Assembly: GCA_031761405.1 (NCBI GenBank)
Contig: JASEVX010000017.1
Span: 7,303,668 to 7,367,667 of the forward strand
Length of the DNA: 64,000 bases
Direction of reading: 5' to 3'
From: Serripes groenlandicus
Taxonomy: Eukaryota > Mollusca > Bivalvia > Cardiida > Cardiidae
This document shows positions 46,723-59,600 of this stretch, piece by piece. The notes beneath the pieces are model-generated. The model saw nothing but the letters and a program-made list of their open reading frames with translations. It did no database searches and was not told the DNA's origin. The stretch's first letter is position 1, and every line of letters begins with the position of its first letter. The translations under genes were made by a program, and so were the position numbers.

Positions 46723-48156
46723 ATATGAGCGTTTACAACAGCAGCGAAGTTTAGATATGGTTTTAATGATATCGGATCTCAAGAAGACTGTGTCAAGTTC
46801 ACAACATCCCTCTGAGCTGTTATCACCCTTTCACCGGTACAGACCACTTATAATGCCTTGTGCAGCAGAAAACGTTTGGAAACATTGTGGGAAAAGGAGA
46901 AATTTCAGTAAAAAGCCATTTATACTCTTCATATTTTTTTGTGTTCAACCGTGACTTGCACTGTGACATTTGTGATATTATATGACGTCATTACATTATC
47001 AACCGGGAAGATGATATTCTCCAATAGGATCTAGATCTACTTTTCTCATTATGAACAATTTCTCCTTTTGACACATTGTTTTCAACAGTTGTCTGCTGCA
47101 GGGGCGTCTGTATGTGGGAAACGGTTAAATAATAATAAAAAAAGGCATATACAAAACAATATACAATACAACATATGATTAGTGGTGGGTTTTACGCCGC
47201 TTTCAACAATTAATATCATATATACAAAACAATATACAATACAACATATGCTTTGTGTTGGGTTTTACGCCGTTTTCAACAGCTAAGGTCATATCGCGGC
47301 GGACTGGACAGATGGTATCGGTCTCATACCTTTTATTTACATCGCGATAAAAATATAAAAGGTAAGACACCAATACAACCCCACCTGCTGAAGCTCAAGA
47401 GTTGAATTGGATCCAAATCATTCAAACCCTTTTAGCTGGCCCTTACGGGTCAAACAAGGGTCAGACAGTGGCTGTAGTTCTTATTGGATGTCCCCTAGCC
47501 ACAGGGGCTACACAATATGAACCTGCTCCAGGAAAACCATCCACAACAGACATGAGTCTCATTTAGCGGTTTTGGGGGTTTTAATGACACAATGCTATGA
47601 CACCATATACAAACATATTTGCGAAAAAATAGTGGGGCTACACTTCAATGTTTTGCCAAAATGTGCATTGTATACCATATATACGGAGTGCATCAGTTTA
47701 CACTTGTAAGCCAAAATACCCAACCTTTTATCATTTTAAGAATTATGGATAAAGCCCAACTGGTACACTCACTGCAAAACATGTTTAAAATTATATTTCT
47801 GTGCAGTATGACTATTATTTCAAAGTATAATATTATTATATATAATATACAAAGTAAATTTTAGATAACATTATTGTACTGACCAAATATTGAACAATAT
47901 AACACAACATATGTATTTCCTTTTACCCTATGTCGTCAGCATACAAATCAAATAACATTATACTAATGTACATCATATTGAAAGTTTGTAAATACTTTTT
48001 AAAGACCATTTTGTCCATGTAATTCTTGAACAACCTTTTCGAAAACAGGGAAAAAAACTTTGAAAACTAGAAAAGCCATTGATTATAACCAGGCAGCATT
48101 CTGGCGAGTGTATATACAACTTTTCTCAGACACGCTCCATCTTGTGAAGCATATTT
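46723..48156. other. intergenic stretch, SINE tails and unknown repeat
   Basis: 46850-47130 has MITE pieces (GAAACATTGTGGGAAAAGG; GTCTGCTGCAGGGGCGTC; ATGTGGGAAACGGTTAA). 47185-47300 has two SINE-tail pieces (GGGTTTTACGCCGCTTTCAAC) in tandem. 47366-47568 is an open frame without ATG, probably repeat-derived. The rest is empty. Confidence 0.45.
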
Positions 48157-48650
48157 GAGCCGTCCCGCGAGAAAACCAACATTATGGCCTCTGCGTAATG
48201 TATCGACCCAGATCAGCCTGCGCAGTCCGCGCAGACTGATCCGGCCGACACATTCCGTCTCAGGGTGATAGAGGTATCGAGTAATGATTCCTGAAACAGA
48301 AAATCCACAGGAGGCGAAAAGTGTCTATGCTTAGGCTGATCCGGGTCGATACATTACGCAGAGTCCATAATGTTGGTTTTCTCGGGGAAAATGCCCCCAA
48401 AATACAGCTGCAGCGATAGACATCTGCGTAATGTATCGACCAGATCAGCCTGCGCTGTCCGCGCAGACTGATCCGGCCGACACATTCCGTCTTAGGGGGA
48501 TAGATGTATAGAGTAGTGATTCCTGAAACAGAAAATCCATAGGAAGCGAAAAGTGTATGTCCGGATAGGCATGTGTGGCATGCTTAGGCTGATCCGGGTC
48601 GATACTTTACGCAGAGTCCACAATGTTGGTTTCCTCGTGGGACGGCTCAT
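48157..48650. mobile_element. composite TIR element with internal duplication
   Basis: The outer ends GAGCCGTCCCGCGAGAAAAC and its inverse CCTCGTGGGACGGCTC lie at 48157 and 48650. The inside contains two copies of about 230 bp (TAATGTATCGACC, CAGCCTGCGC, GACACATTCCGTCT). Related to 41918-42169. Confidence 0.8.
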
Positions 48651-48668
48651 ATATTATGTCATTTCTAT

Positions 48669-49326
48669 ACAAAGAGGAACATGATGGTCCTATAGCGCTC
48701 ATCTGGTTTAATAAAACTTAAATAGTTTTCAAAGTTTTTACTCTATATATTTATGCAAAACCAGCCCTGCCCCCTGGTTGTCATGTTTATCAAAAGAACG
48801 GAATATTTTGCCACATTATTTTCAAATCCGGCCAGTACTTTTGCACAAGAAGTTTTAATTCTTTAATTTTTATTATACACATACAGGGAAAACAAGATTT
48901 TTAAAGATGTCACCATATTCATACATGTATAAGGAAAAAAAAAGCCCAAGCACTTGGCAGCAATGTTTTCAACGAATTAGAAACCAATTTGATCAATGTT
49001 GGTAGAGCGTCATTCAACGAACATTTGTGCAAAATAATTTTCAAATCGGGCAAGTACTTTTGGACACGAAGATTTTGAAAGTGTTGTCACTTTTCCCTCT
49101 TTCTTATGTCGCGGCAACCAAAGTTCTCCATGACATTAAATTCTTTAGACAACTTTAAAAGAGGAACCGAAGGAACATTCCTGTGACATTATTTTGAATG
49201 TGGTGCATTGATTTAGGAGGAGAAGTTATTTGTAGGAAAATGTAAACAGACATACGAACAGATCACAACGACGGAAGGTGAGTGATCACAATAGCCCACC
49301 CCGCACTTCGTGATCAGGTGAGCTTA
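48669..49326 (+). mobile_element. tandem-core element, degraded relative of the 44116 element
   Basis: The start ACAAAGAGGAACATGATGG and the end GATCAGGTGAGCTTA correspond to the ends of the 44116 element. The core units (AGCCCTGCCCCCTGG...) are diverged. Confidence 0.7.
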
Positions 49327-50250
49327 AAAAGAAATAGCAATCTGTTCATAAATGGCATAAAACAATTCTATTAACAACAGAAAAATCTTATAAAAACCAT
49401 GATACATGCACACCTTTAATACTTCGCAAGTTCGGCATTGAAGGTTTCTTTACGTTTTGTTCTGTTTTTGAAAGGACAAAACATGCCACAAAGAAAATGA
49501 TACTTTTTTCTTTTTTATTAACTTCCAAAACCAATGGGGTTCAGTGTTTCATTAATAAATTAACCGCGGGGTTGAGATAATCTCAACATGATCTGCTCTG
49601 AATGGCAAAACAACGTACCCAGCAAAACACTCACAAAGTTGACCGGTAAACCCCACCAACATGTAGATGCACACTTCTGATGCAACATTTAAAACATTTC
49701 TCAATTTGCTACAAGCTTCCGTACTCCATTAAATATTTTAGCTTTGTTTGTCAATATTTTCAATATTTTTGGCTCGGTGTTTTCTTATATGTCTGCATTT
49801 TTGTATGTGGAATTCAATTATGACCAAATAAATCAAAACCCCTTTCCTGCTGATATGATCATCCTCATGCATTAATGCAAGTATTTTGCTCATAATTGAT
49901 AGTTTAGTAGCAAACAATGACCACGATTAGACTATATTAAAATTTGTTTTTTGCTCTCCGTTGCCTGTCTATTGCATAATTGCTATCAGTTATTGTAATT
50001 ACTTATAGCAAATACAATTCTGTTCTCTTCGTTTCTATTTGCTCAGACTGGTTTTGATCAACATTGTTCCAAATGGTTTTGTATATATACAATTATCAAA
50101 GAATATTTAAAGTTGCCTAAAGCATGATTAGGGTTACTATAAATATACATAAATTATAACTATTTTTTTTTTACCCTTATGTCTAACATGGTAATATTTC
50201 CTATTCTATGAGAGCATTACAAGTCGTCTATCCCGGGAGATGTGTCATCA
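49327..50250. other. gene-free stretch downstream of the Death-like gene
   Basis: AT-rich, no gene or clear repeat. It would contain the 3' UTR of the minus-strand gene, but no convincing poly(A) signal close to the stop was seen. Confidence 0.4.
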
Positions 50251-50257
50251 CATTTTC

Positions 50258-50303
50258 AATTTTGAAGGTAAAAAAATGCGTCTTATAACCGAGTATATAC
50301 GGT
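50258..50303. mobile_element. single terminal end of the CCGTATATACTCGG element
   Basis: GCGTCTTATAACCGAGTATA plus CGG is the reverse of the first 40-odd bases of the 26051 element. No partner end was found nearby, so it is a fragment. On the minus strand it supplies the last codons and stop of the Death-like gene. Confidence 0.75.
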
Positions 50304-50608
50304 ACTTTCTCCTTTGCGCTTCTCCACAATTTTGTCATATTCAGGAAAGTTGAAGTTCAATTTTCTATCCTCCGTCACCAGTTTTCTAAAGGACATATAG
50401 TAAAGTTTTCCAAAATGCTTTTTAAGCTTAAGTAGTGCTTCATATATCTTCGTAACTGTAGTCATACAGCTTGTGGATAGATTGCCTATACATTCATTGC
50501 TAATGCCCTGTGTTATGAAGAACAATTCCCAGTTCTGCCCAAAGCAATTCGCGATATCTGGTAAAGCTTCCGTCGGTATTTCTGTATCAACTGTAGTGTC
50601 TGGTAAAG
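50283..50608 (-). CDS. Death-like gene, terminal exon with Death-like domain and TE-derived stop
   Basis: The acceptor CTTATACAG precedes 50608; two bases complete an Ala codon, then 107 codons and TAA. The linker (LPDTTVDTEIPTEALPD) is followed by IANCFGQNWELFFITQGIS and EALLKLKKHFGKLYY, matching the spacing of the Death-domain core (conserved Trp after helix 1, hydrophobic helix 5). Death domains form homotypic complexes in apoptosis and NF-kB signalling. The last residues (TVYTRL) and the stop come from the terminal repeat also seen at 26051. An alternative is a weak donor AAA|GTACCG just before it. Confidence 0.6.
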
Positions 50609-53600
50609 CTGTATAAGAAGAAAGAATATTTAAGCCCTTTAAAAGATATATACGCTTACGGACGCATCTTCAGCAGATGGCTTTTGTGACAAACAGATAA
50701 ATTGGTCATAGTGAGTTTTTTCTCCTTTTGCCATATTATTTTCAACTTTATTAAATAATCGTTCTTTCATTAATGGAAAATGTCCATATATTCCACTAAA
50801 TGTCTTCAAAGTCATCTGATGCAGACTTGTTGTATGTGGGAAATGGTTTAAAATGTACCCTTGTGTAAGTTTGAGGGTCATACACTTTGAATATATAAGA
50901 TAATACACTGTTACATCTAAAACTTTGATATGAAATAAATGGAAACATTGCCAGAATGTTTTCAAAAGTCGTCTAATACAATGGCGTCAGAAAGCAGCTA
51001 CAATTGGCAAATGGTTAAGGTTATATTGATCACAAGTATAAGAATCAATCTATAGTCTTTATTAGTCGCCGGGCAGAAGCCCGCGACTTCTATTTTTAAT
51101 AGGTTTTCGGAAATCACATGGGAGGGCGGCTTATTATTAGAAAGAAACAAATCTAGATGATTTGAACATATTACAATTGTGGTTGTTTACGAACACTAAT
51201 AAATGACACATCTAAAATGAAATAAATATTCAGATTTTTTAATGTTTGCAGTTTTTTTTATTTCACTCGCATTTAAGTTTTTTGTCTTATTTACGAAGAC
51301 AAAAGTGGTCCCTTCAAGACGTGAACCAACACCCCCTAATGCAGACTCTTATGTGTCATCATTGAGGTCAATTTCGGATTATCCTTTTAATAGCAATTTT
51401 AACTTACTAAATGTTGTTTTCATGTTCAAAGAGATGTCTTGATTTGTGTAGAATTCATTAAATAATGTTAATCCATGAATATCTAAAGTAGGAACTGTTT
51501 CTAAGCTAAATATAGACCCTATTCTGTTGTGTAGTTTCGTGACCTTTAACATCGATTTTCGCGCATGAGCATTTCGATATGAAAAAGCGAGTGATATTAT
51601 TTTATTTTAGACAAGTACAAGACGAATGTTTGACGCAAAGCGTCAAAGAGAAGCCATATTTCGTTGTACATGTAGAAATAAGAAAAAAAGAACATTTTTA
51701 AATCCACAAACAATAGAACAATTTAAACTGTAGACGGTAATGCTGATATATTTCTCCTTTGAAGACTTTTGTTTTCTTCAAATTACCTCCCTTTAAAGCA
51801 ATACCAGGATATTTACCTTGTGATTCGAATAAGATTGACAAACATTGAAATTATATGAATGAATACTATTATTTAAATAAGTAACAACAGCAAAATTAAA
51901 TTTAAGCCAGATAAATGTGTACACATTTCGTTAATTTTTTATAGATACCCTAAAGTATAGGTATGAATATAAAATTTATAAGCAAATATTTTCATTACAA
52001 CGTTCCTAATGTTTGAATAGACTAAGGAAAGTCAAGAATACATAACTAAATCAATGCAGTCTTTTCCGGCGACATTGATGCCTTGCATCAACTTTCTCTT
52101 GTTTTTTTGTTTGATACAGATATAAGAGAGTAAACTGATGACAATAAAGTTCTATTTTTTTTAAATAGATATCAGGGACTACTATTAGTAGTCCCTGAAC
52201 ATATGAAACATAGCAGGGTCGCATTAAAAGCGTTAATTAACATTACTCAACATTTGATGTTTTGGTTTTATAGCAACTGACATTTTAAAATATAAACATG
52301 AAAAATGTATTCTTTTCCTACAATGCTTACACCTTTACTTCATTACCAAATAGGCTTGAAACACTTACTGCGAATAATCTAAATTGTCAGTATTTTTTCA
52401 CAACCATCGATAATGCATTTATTGACGCCGCGTGGAAGCGTCATTATTGAATAGGTTTAAATTTAATAAAGAGCGTGAATGAAACTGCTAGGAGTGGACA
52501 CCGTAAATGAAACTTATCAATAAAGGACATCTGTTATGATATTAAATCTTTTAACAGTTTGTAAAAGGACCACCCAAAGTATCATTCCCGTGAAGTTTGT
52601 TTGGTATCAGTCCAATGGTTTTGGAGGAGATTTTTTTTAAAGTTAGAAGTTAATTTTATCCATATTCTGATGCAGCATGGCAGCTATCTTTTCAAACCAA
52701 TCAATATTGCTTGAACAAATTACAAATGTTTCCTGAAAACAGACACCTTGAAAAGAAAGGGAACTATGAAGTGTTGTCATTTTACATCTTTTCTAATGCC
52801 GTCTGGCTGCCTTGTTTGTTTTCAACCAATCAATACAGCTTATCCAAATCTTGTAGAGGGTCAAATAAGGAACATCTGTACTTAACTATCTTGGAATCTG
52901 TCAAGCAGATAAGGAACATTTGTACTAAATTATCTTGGAATCTGACAAGCAGATTCAGAGAAAAAGAATTTTACAAATTATGCATTTTACTCCCTTCCTT
53001 CTGCCGCAGTAACAACAGTTGTGTTTATAATTATTATCTTTGAACACATTTGAAAGAGGACCACTGAAGGTATTTTTAGTGAAGTTTTGAGGAATTTTCC
53101 AGTGGATTAGGATGAGATATCATTTGAAGCTAAAAGTTCAATTTACCTCTTTTCTGATGCCTCCTGGTAATTATGTCTTCCGAACAAGTCAATATAGCTT
53201 AAAGAATTATGAAGAGGGTCCCTGAGGGAACAAATAAGATAAACACTTTCATAAGAATAGAGTTTTAAAATGTTGTTATTTTGCCTTTTTCTGACACCGC
53301 CTCGCTCCTCTTTTTTTTAACCAACTGATATGGCTTGAACAATTTTCGTAGCGGAACATTTCTACTAAATAACTGGAATCGGGTAAGAATTTTTCATATT
53401 AGCCATTTTACTCCCTTTCTCAAATACGGCACAAACAAGAGTTCCTCACATATCTTTGAACATAATTAAGTAAAGGACCGCCAGCAGAATATTCCTTGTT
53501 TTTTTGTCCAGTGGGTAAAGATGAGATGTTATTTGAAGATAAACGTTAAGTTAATTAGATACCACCTGGTTTCCACGACTTTCAACCAATCAATAAGACT

Positions 53601-56600
53601 TAAAATATGTAGAATGTCACTGAATGAACAGTTCTGCTAAATTATCTTGAAATCAGACAAACAATTTCAAAATGAATGTAGTTTTAACATTTTGTCATTT
53701 TGCCCCTTTTCTTATAGCACCTGATTGCCGTGTTTAACTCTTTCAGCGCCAGAGGCAATATTGAGCTTTTTGCAAACATAACTGATTCAGGTGAGTCAGC
53801 TCGTAACGAGCTGTCTCACCTGAACTCAGCAATGTGTGCGTTTTAGTTACCAAAATCGTCCAAAACTTTCATAAATTGAGAAATGGACACACCCAATTTT
53901 TAACATGGAAGAGTCTACTTTAAACAATTCGGCGCTGAAAGAGTTAACAACTAATCAATATGATTATATTCGTAGAGTGATCCAATGATAACATTATACC
54001 ACATTATATTGGTATCAGACAAGCTAATTATGAGTAGATTTTTTTTTAAAAATCGATAAATTTCAAACTTTCTGATGCCGCAGGAAATTCTCTGTAGAAA
54101 ATAAATATACCGCTCAATTTCACCATTCGCCAAAATATTTCCAAAAGTCGTCTGCTGCAGAGGCGTCACAAAGAGTCTGTTTATGGGTAAGGGTTGATCT
54201 CTCAGGTTTATTCTTTTGAATATTTCGGATAGAAACCATAGTGGCAAAAGGAAATATTGCTCTTTATGTCTCCTTTTGCCACAATGCTTTCAAAATTTGT
54301 CAGCAGCAAATGCATCTGCAAGTGGAAAAAAGGCTATTCCAAATATCAAAAACAAATCTACTTTTTCAGAAGGAATATTACTTTTTCTTTTACTAGAGGA
54401 AACAAAGGGTTACAATTTGCAAAGGGTAATTTGTTTAGGCAGTCGTACACACTGGGCTGGGGGCGTAGTGATATCCTTATCCTTTATTATACTTAAATAT
54501 AATATTTACATATTCAGAGACTTGTAAGTTTATTTGGTTACCTAGAATATTTGACTTTTGCTTATGTTTTTATTCATAATTCAGCCTAGATTTGTTTGCA
54601 CTATATTTGTAGGTGTTTTCAGTCATTTACATCACGTGACTTCAAAATCTCGCCTGTAACTATGCTATCTTTGCTATCGCAAATCTACCAAAAACCTTAA
54701 ACCTTTAGTAAATGAACGTTTTCATGAACCTGTTGAAAAGTTATCTACAAGAAATGAAAAAAACTTCAGATAATATGGCAAGCAACAGCTGTATGTATAT
54801 ATACAATGAACGAATTCCCGGAAGGGACAGGCGCACTAATAGTCTCCTTTCTGAAGAGTCAATAAGGGGAAGGTAAGCGGATTAATGAATCTATCTTACA
54901 TTGGTGTGAGTACTGGTTCAGTATTCATGAAGCAAACATTGAGAGTGATTGAGATACGCTGTAAGAACTTGCTTTTAAAATTGATGTATGATACAAATCG
55001 TTCACTTTCCCGCTTGCAGACATATTTGCAGCAGACAACTTCTGAAAACATTGTTGCAATAGAAGAAATTGCTCATTTTGAGCAATCTCTCCTATTGCCA
55101 CAATATTTTCAACAATATTCGATAATTACACATTGATAAATACACTTTTCTTTTGCCAAAATGTTTTCAACGTCGTCTTCTGCATACATGTTGTAAGGAA
55201 AAGGAATTATATAGCTGGATATCAATGGCTGCCTTCTGCAGATTTGATTTAGGTGGAAAGAGGTTAAAGAGAAACACATCTGCAGGTTTATCAATACCAA
55301 CATTTAGAAATACATAATTACCCTGTGCTTGTCCGGATTCTGTATCATTCTAAAATAATAAAATATATACTAATGAATCACACGAACACTTACACCTGCA
55401 TTGACACAGATTATGCAGACAAATTCTCCTTTCATTTGAAAACATTTAAGGATTGACAAGAAACAAAACAAATCTAAGTGTTGTTGTGGACAAAGAACAA
55501 AACAATGTGGTAAAAGGTTAAATTGCTCATTCTGAGGCTGTAAACAGGCCTTTACTACATACTATTCTCCTATTATTCATTAAAACCCTTTGTTGTGGGT
55601 ACTCAACATAATGATCAAATGGATGGTTTCTCTGAGACAGTTCTGTAGAGTAAAATATCATAACAGGTTAACTGGTATACTCTTCCAACTTAAAAAAGCA
55701 TACACAATGATTGAAAGTATCATCATTGGATAGATATGGAAACAATGTGGCAAAAGGGCAGAAATAGTTCAATATGACAAATTTCTCCTTTTACCACAAT
55801 GATTTCTTAAGTCGTCTGCTGCAAAAAGCATCAACATGCGTCTGCATGTGGGAATGTGTTAAGTCATTGGTTTGAGACATACCTGACTAGGATACCAGAT
55901 GTGGAGAGTATCAATCAATGGTACTCGATGTGGATGTGATCGTGTGGTATGAGATGAGCAGTGGTAGGCTGCATCTCATTCCCTCATGGCCAACACCTCC
56001 ATCCGGCCATGTTCTCTGTCAAACTCTCCATTTGCAGATTTCTAGATAAGGGGCATGTTTAATGTTCTAAAAATACTTATTTGACACTTAAACCCTATGT
56101 TGCGGGTACTCAAAAGAATCGTCTTTCTGAGACGATTCTTTTGAGTACCCACATCGTAGGGTTTTGTTAAATAATAAGAGTAATATTGTGTCTGCATGTG
56201 GGAATGTGTTAAGTCATTGGATGGAGACATACCTGACTAGGATACCAGACGTAGAGAGTATCAACCAGTGGTACTCGATGTGGATGAGATCGTGTGGTAT
56301 GAGATGAGCAGTGGTAGGCTGTATCACATTCCCTCATGTCCGAAACCTCCATCCAGCCATCTTCTCTGTCAAACTCTCCCGTTGTCTCCAAACACTGAAT
56401 ACTTTGCGTCAATAGGGTGTTCCTACCATACAGCTTGTCAATGGCTTGCACAACGTGTCTTCTGAACTCCTGACAAAGACTTCTGTTCACTGTTTTTGTA
56501 GACGCTGCCTTAAATTCAGAGTAGTCAAACAACACAAGAAAAATACAGTCGTTTTCAATGCTCAATAACAGTCTTGTTGAGTCACGGGGACTCCCAAAGA

Positions 56601-59600
56601 CAACACAGTTCCGATAGACCTGATAAATTTCCCCCTGTTTTGCCACGTCGAATGAGTTCATGCACTCGGACACAATATAGGAAATGAGTATGGATGATAG
56701 AATATGTACACGTCTGTCTGTCTTTATTTGAAGACGCAGGATTGGAGATTTTGTGCACTGTGCTGGACAGCAAAGAAAGCTGCCTGTTGATTTGTTGACA
56801 ATATGATGAACGATGAAGGATCCCTCGTTTATTTTACCCTTGCTGTAACAGGGTATTAAACATCCCATGTTCACCAAGTCCGACAGGTGAGTGTGGAGTG
56901 TGTCACACAAATCAGGTCGCGTTCGTAGCGCCTTTCTTATAATCTGACTTGATACAGATCCTTTAATCTTCTCCTTGGTAATCTCAACAACAATTAATGA
57001 AAGGACAATTAAAGCCTTGTCCTTATTTCCCCCAGCCAATGAGTTAGCTCCAAAGTCAACCATTGGGTCTGAATTCTTACATTCAAATAATGAAAACTGT
57101 GTCCGATTTCTGTCATATCCTCCTTCCATTCCAGCCGAAGCTGATCTTAAAGCATCACAAAGTAGGTTTATACAGTCTGGCTTATTTATAATCAGCTCTT
57201 CACTTTCGATTGGGTTATCTAACCCATGTGTATTCTCTGAACATCGCCATATAACGCGGAAAACATTTTTCTGAAATGAGCATAATTTATTAACTTCAAA
57301 TGTTGGAAACTTCAACAAAACAATTCTGCATTTAATATTGAATTTTAAATACTATATTGTTCATAATTCATTTTTGTGGTGGAAAATATTGCGTGATTAA
57401 AAGTTAAAACTGGTAATTGTTTTAAAAAAGGTTAACCCTATCCCACCTACAGACGAATGTTGATGCCTCCTTAGCAGGTGACATTTGAACACATAATGAG
57501 CAATTTCATCTTTTGCGACAATGTATTCAACATTATTTAGCATTACACTTTCATTTAGAGAGAATTTCCATATTTTTGCTTTGATATACCGAAGTCGTCT
57601 GCTGTAGAATTGTTGTATGTGGAAAAGGGTTTATCATTCACCACAATTAAACAGTTGAGTTTCAAACAAAATAAAACATATGAATTCGTCCAAACAAGTT
57701 TTACAAACAATGTCTTCAAATACATATCTTTAAAGTAATTTAATGTTCAAGCTTTGGGCCTGGCGGCCTTCTTCATGATCTTGAATTCACTTTATTTTAC
57801 TAGCATGTATCTTTCTGTTTCAATACTGAAAGTATACATTCTAGTACAGTTAGTTAAGTACATTTCAGATCCTGAAGAAGGCTGTCAGGCCAAAAGTTTA
57901 AAATTTGAATTACTTTATAGATATATATTGAGCTATATATAGACCCTTTGTGATCAAAAACAAATAAATTATAATAATTATTATATTTTATCGTTTTCCT
58001 TGTTAGCTAAAACAGCATTATATTATAAACATTGTGGAAGGACAAATTGTTTTCAAAAACATTTCTCATTTGCATATAATGTTTCAACTAAATTTTATTA
58101 AAATTGTACAGTAAAATGTATACATAGCATAACAGCAATTATTAATGCTAAGAAACACAATTTCCTAAAATATTCATAAATTTATAAATCTATGACCTAT
58201 CCATAAATATACAGTCATTCCTGTGCTAAAGACTATCTATCCATAAATATACAGTCATTCCTGTGCTAAAGACTATCTATCCATAAATAAACAGTCATTC
58301 CTGTGCTAAAGACTACCTATCCCTAAATATACAGTCATTCCTGTGCTAAATACTATATATCCATAAATATACAGTCATTCCTGTGCTAAAGACTATCTAT
58401 CCATAAATATACAGTCATTCCTGTGCTAAAGACTATCTATCCATAAATATACAGTCATTCCTGTGCTAAAGACTATCTATCCATAAATATACAGTCATTC
58501 CTGTGCTAAAGACTATCTATCCATAAATATACAGTCATTCCTGTGCTAAAGACTATCTATCCATAAATATACAGTCATTCCTGTGCTAAAGACCATCTAT
58601 CCATAAATATACAGTCATTCCTGTGCTAAAGACCATCTATCCATAAATATACAGTCATTCCTGTGCTAAAGACCATCTATCCATAAATATACAGTCATTC
58701 CTGTGCTAAAGACTATCTATCCATAAATATACAGTCATTCCTGTGCTAAAGACCATCTATCCATAAATATACAGTCATTCCTGTGCTAAAGACCATCTAT
58801 CCATAAATATACAGTCATTCCTGTGCTAAAGACCATCTATCCATAAATATACAGTCATTCCTGTGCTAAAGACCATCTATCCATAAATATACAGTCATTC
58901 CTGTGCTAAAGACCATCTATCCATAAATATACAGTCATTCCTGTGCTAAAGACCATCTATCCATAAATATACAGTCATTCCTGTGCTAAAGACCATCTAT
59001 CCATAAATATACAGTCATTCCTGTGCTAAAGACCACCTATCCATAAATATACAGTCATTCCTGTGCTAAAGACCATCTATCCATAAATATACAGTCATTC
59101 CTGTGCTAAAGACCATCTATCCATAAATATACAGTCATTCCTGTGCTAAAGACCATCTATCCATAAATATACAGTCATTCCTGTGCTAAAGACCATCTAT
59201 CCATAAATATACAGTCATTCCTGTGCTAAAGACTATCTATCCATAAATATACAGTCATTCCTGTGCTAAAGACTATCTATCCATAAATATACAGTCATTC
59301 CTGTGCTAAAGACCACCTATCCATAAATATACAGTCATTCCTGTGCTAAAGACCACCTATCCATAAATATACAGTCATTCCTGTGCTAAAGACCATCTAT
59401 CCATAAATATACAGTCATTCCTGTGCTAAAGACCATCTATCCATAAATATACAGTCATTCCTGTGCTAAAGACCATCTATCCATAAATATACAGTCATTC
59501 CTGTGCTAAAGACCATCTATCCATAACTATACAGTCATTCCTGTGCTAAAGACTATCTATCCATAAATATACAGTCATTCCTGTGCTAAAGACCATCTAT

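Noticed and set aside
47366..47568. Open frame without ATG, looking protein-like
   Set aside because: It is bounded by SINE-tail sequence on one side and has no splice borders that fit; probably an unknown repeat.
56209..57318. Intact single-exon 369-codon gene
   Set aside because: The last 11 codons and the stop lie after a strong CAG|GTATGT donor, and the first 16 codons lie before a good acceptor. The frame fits upstream and downstream exons, so it is an internal exon.
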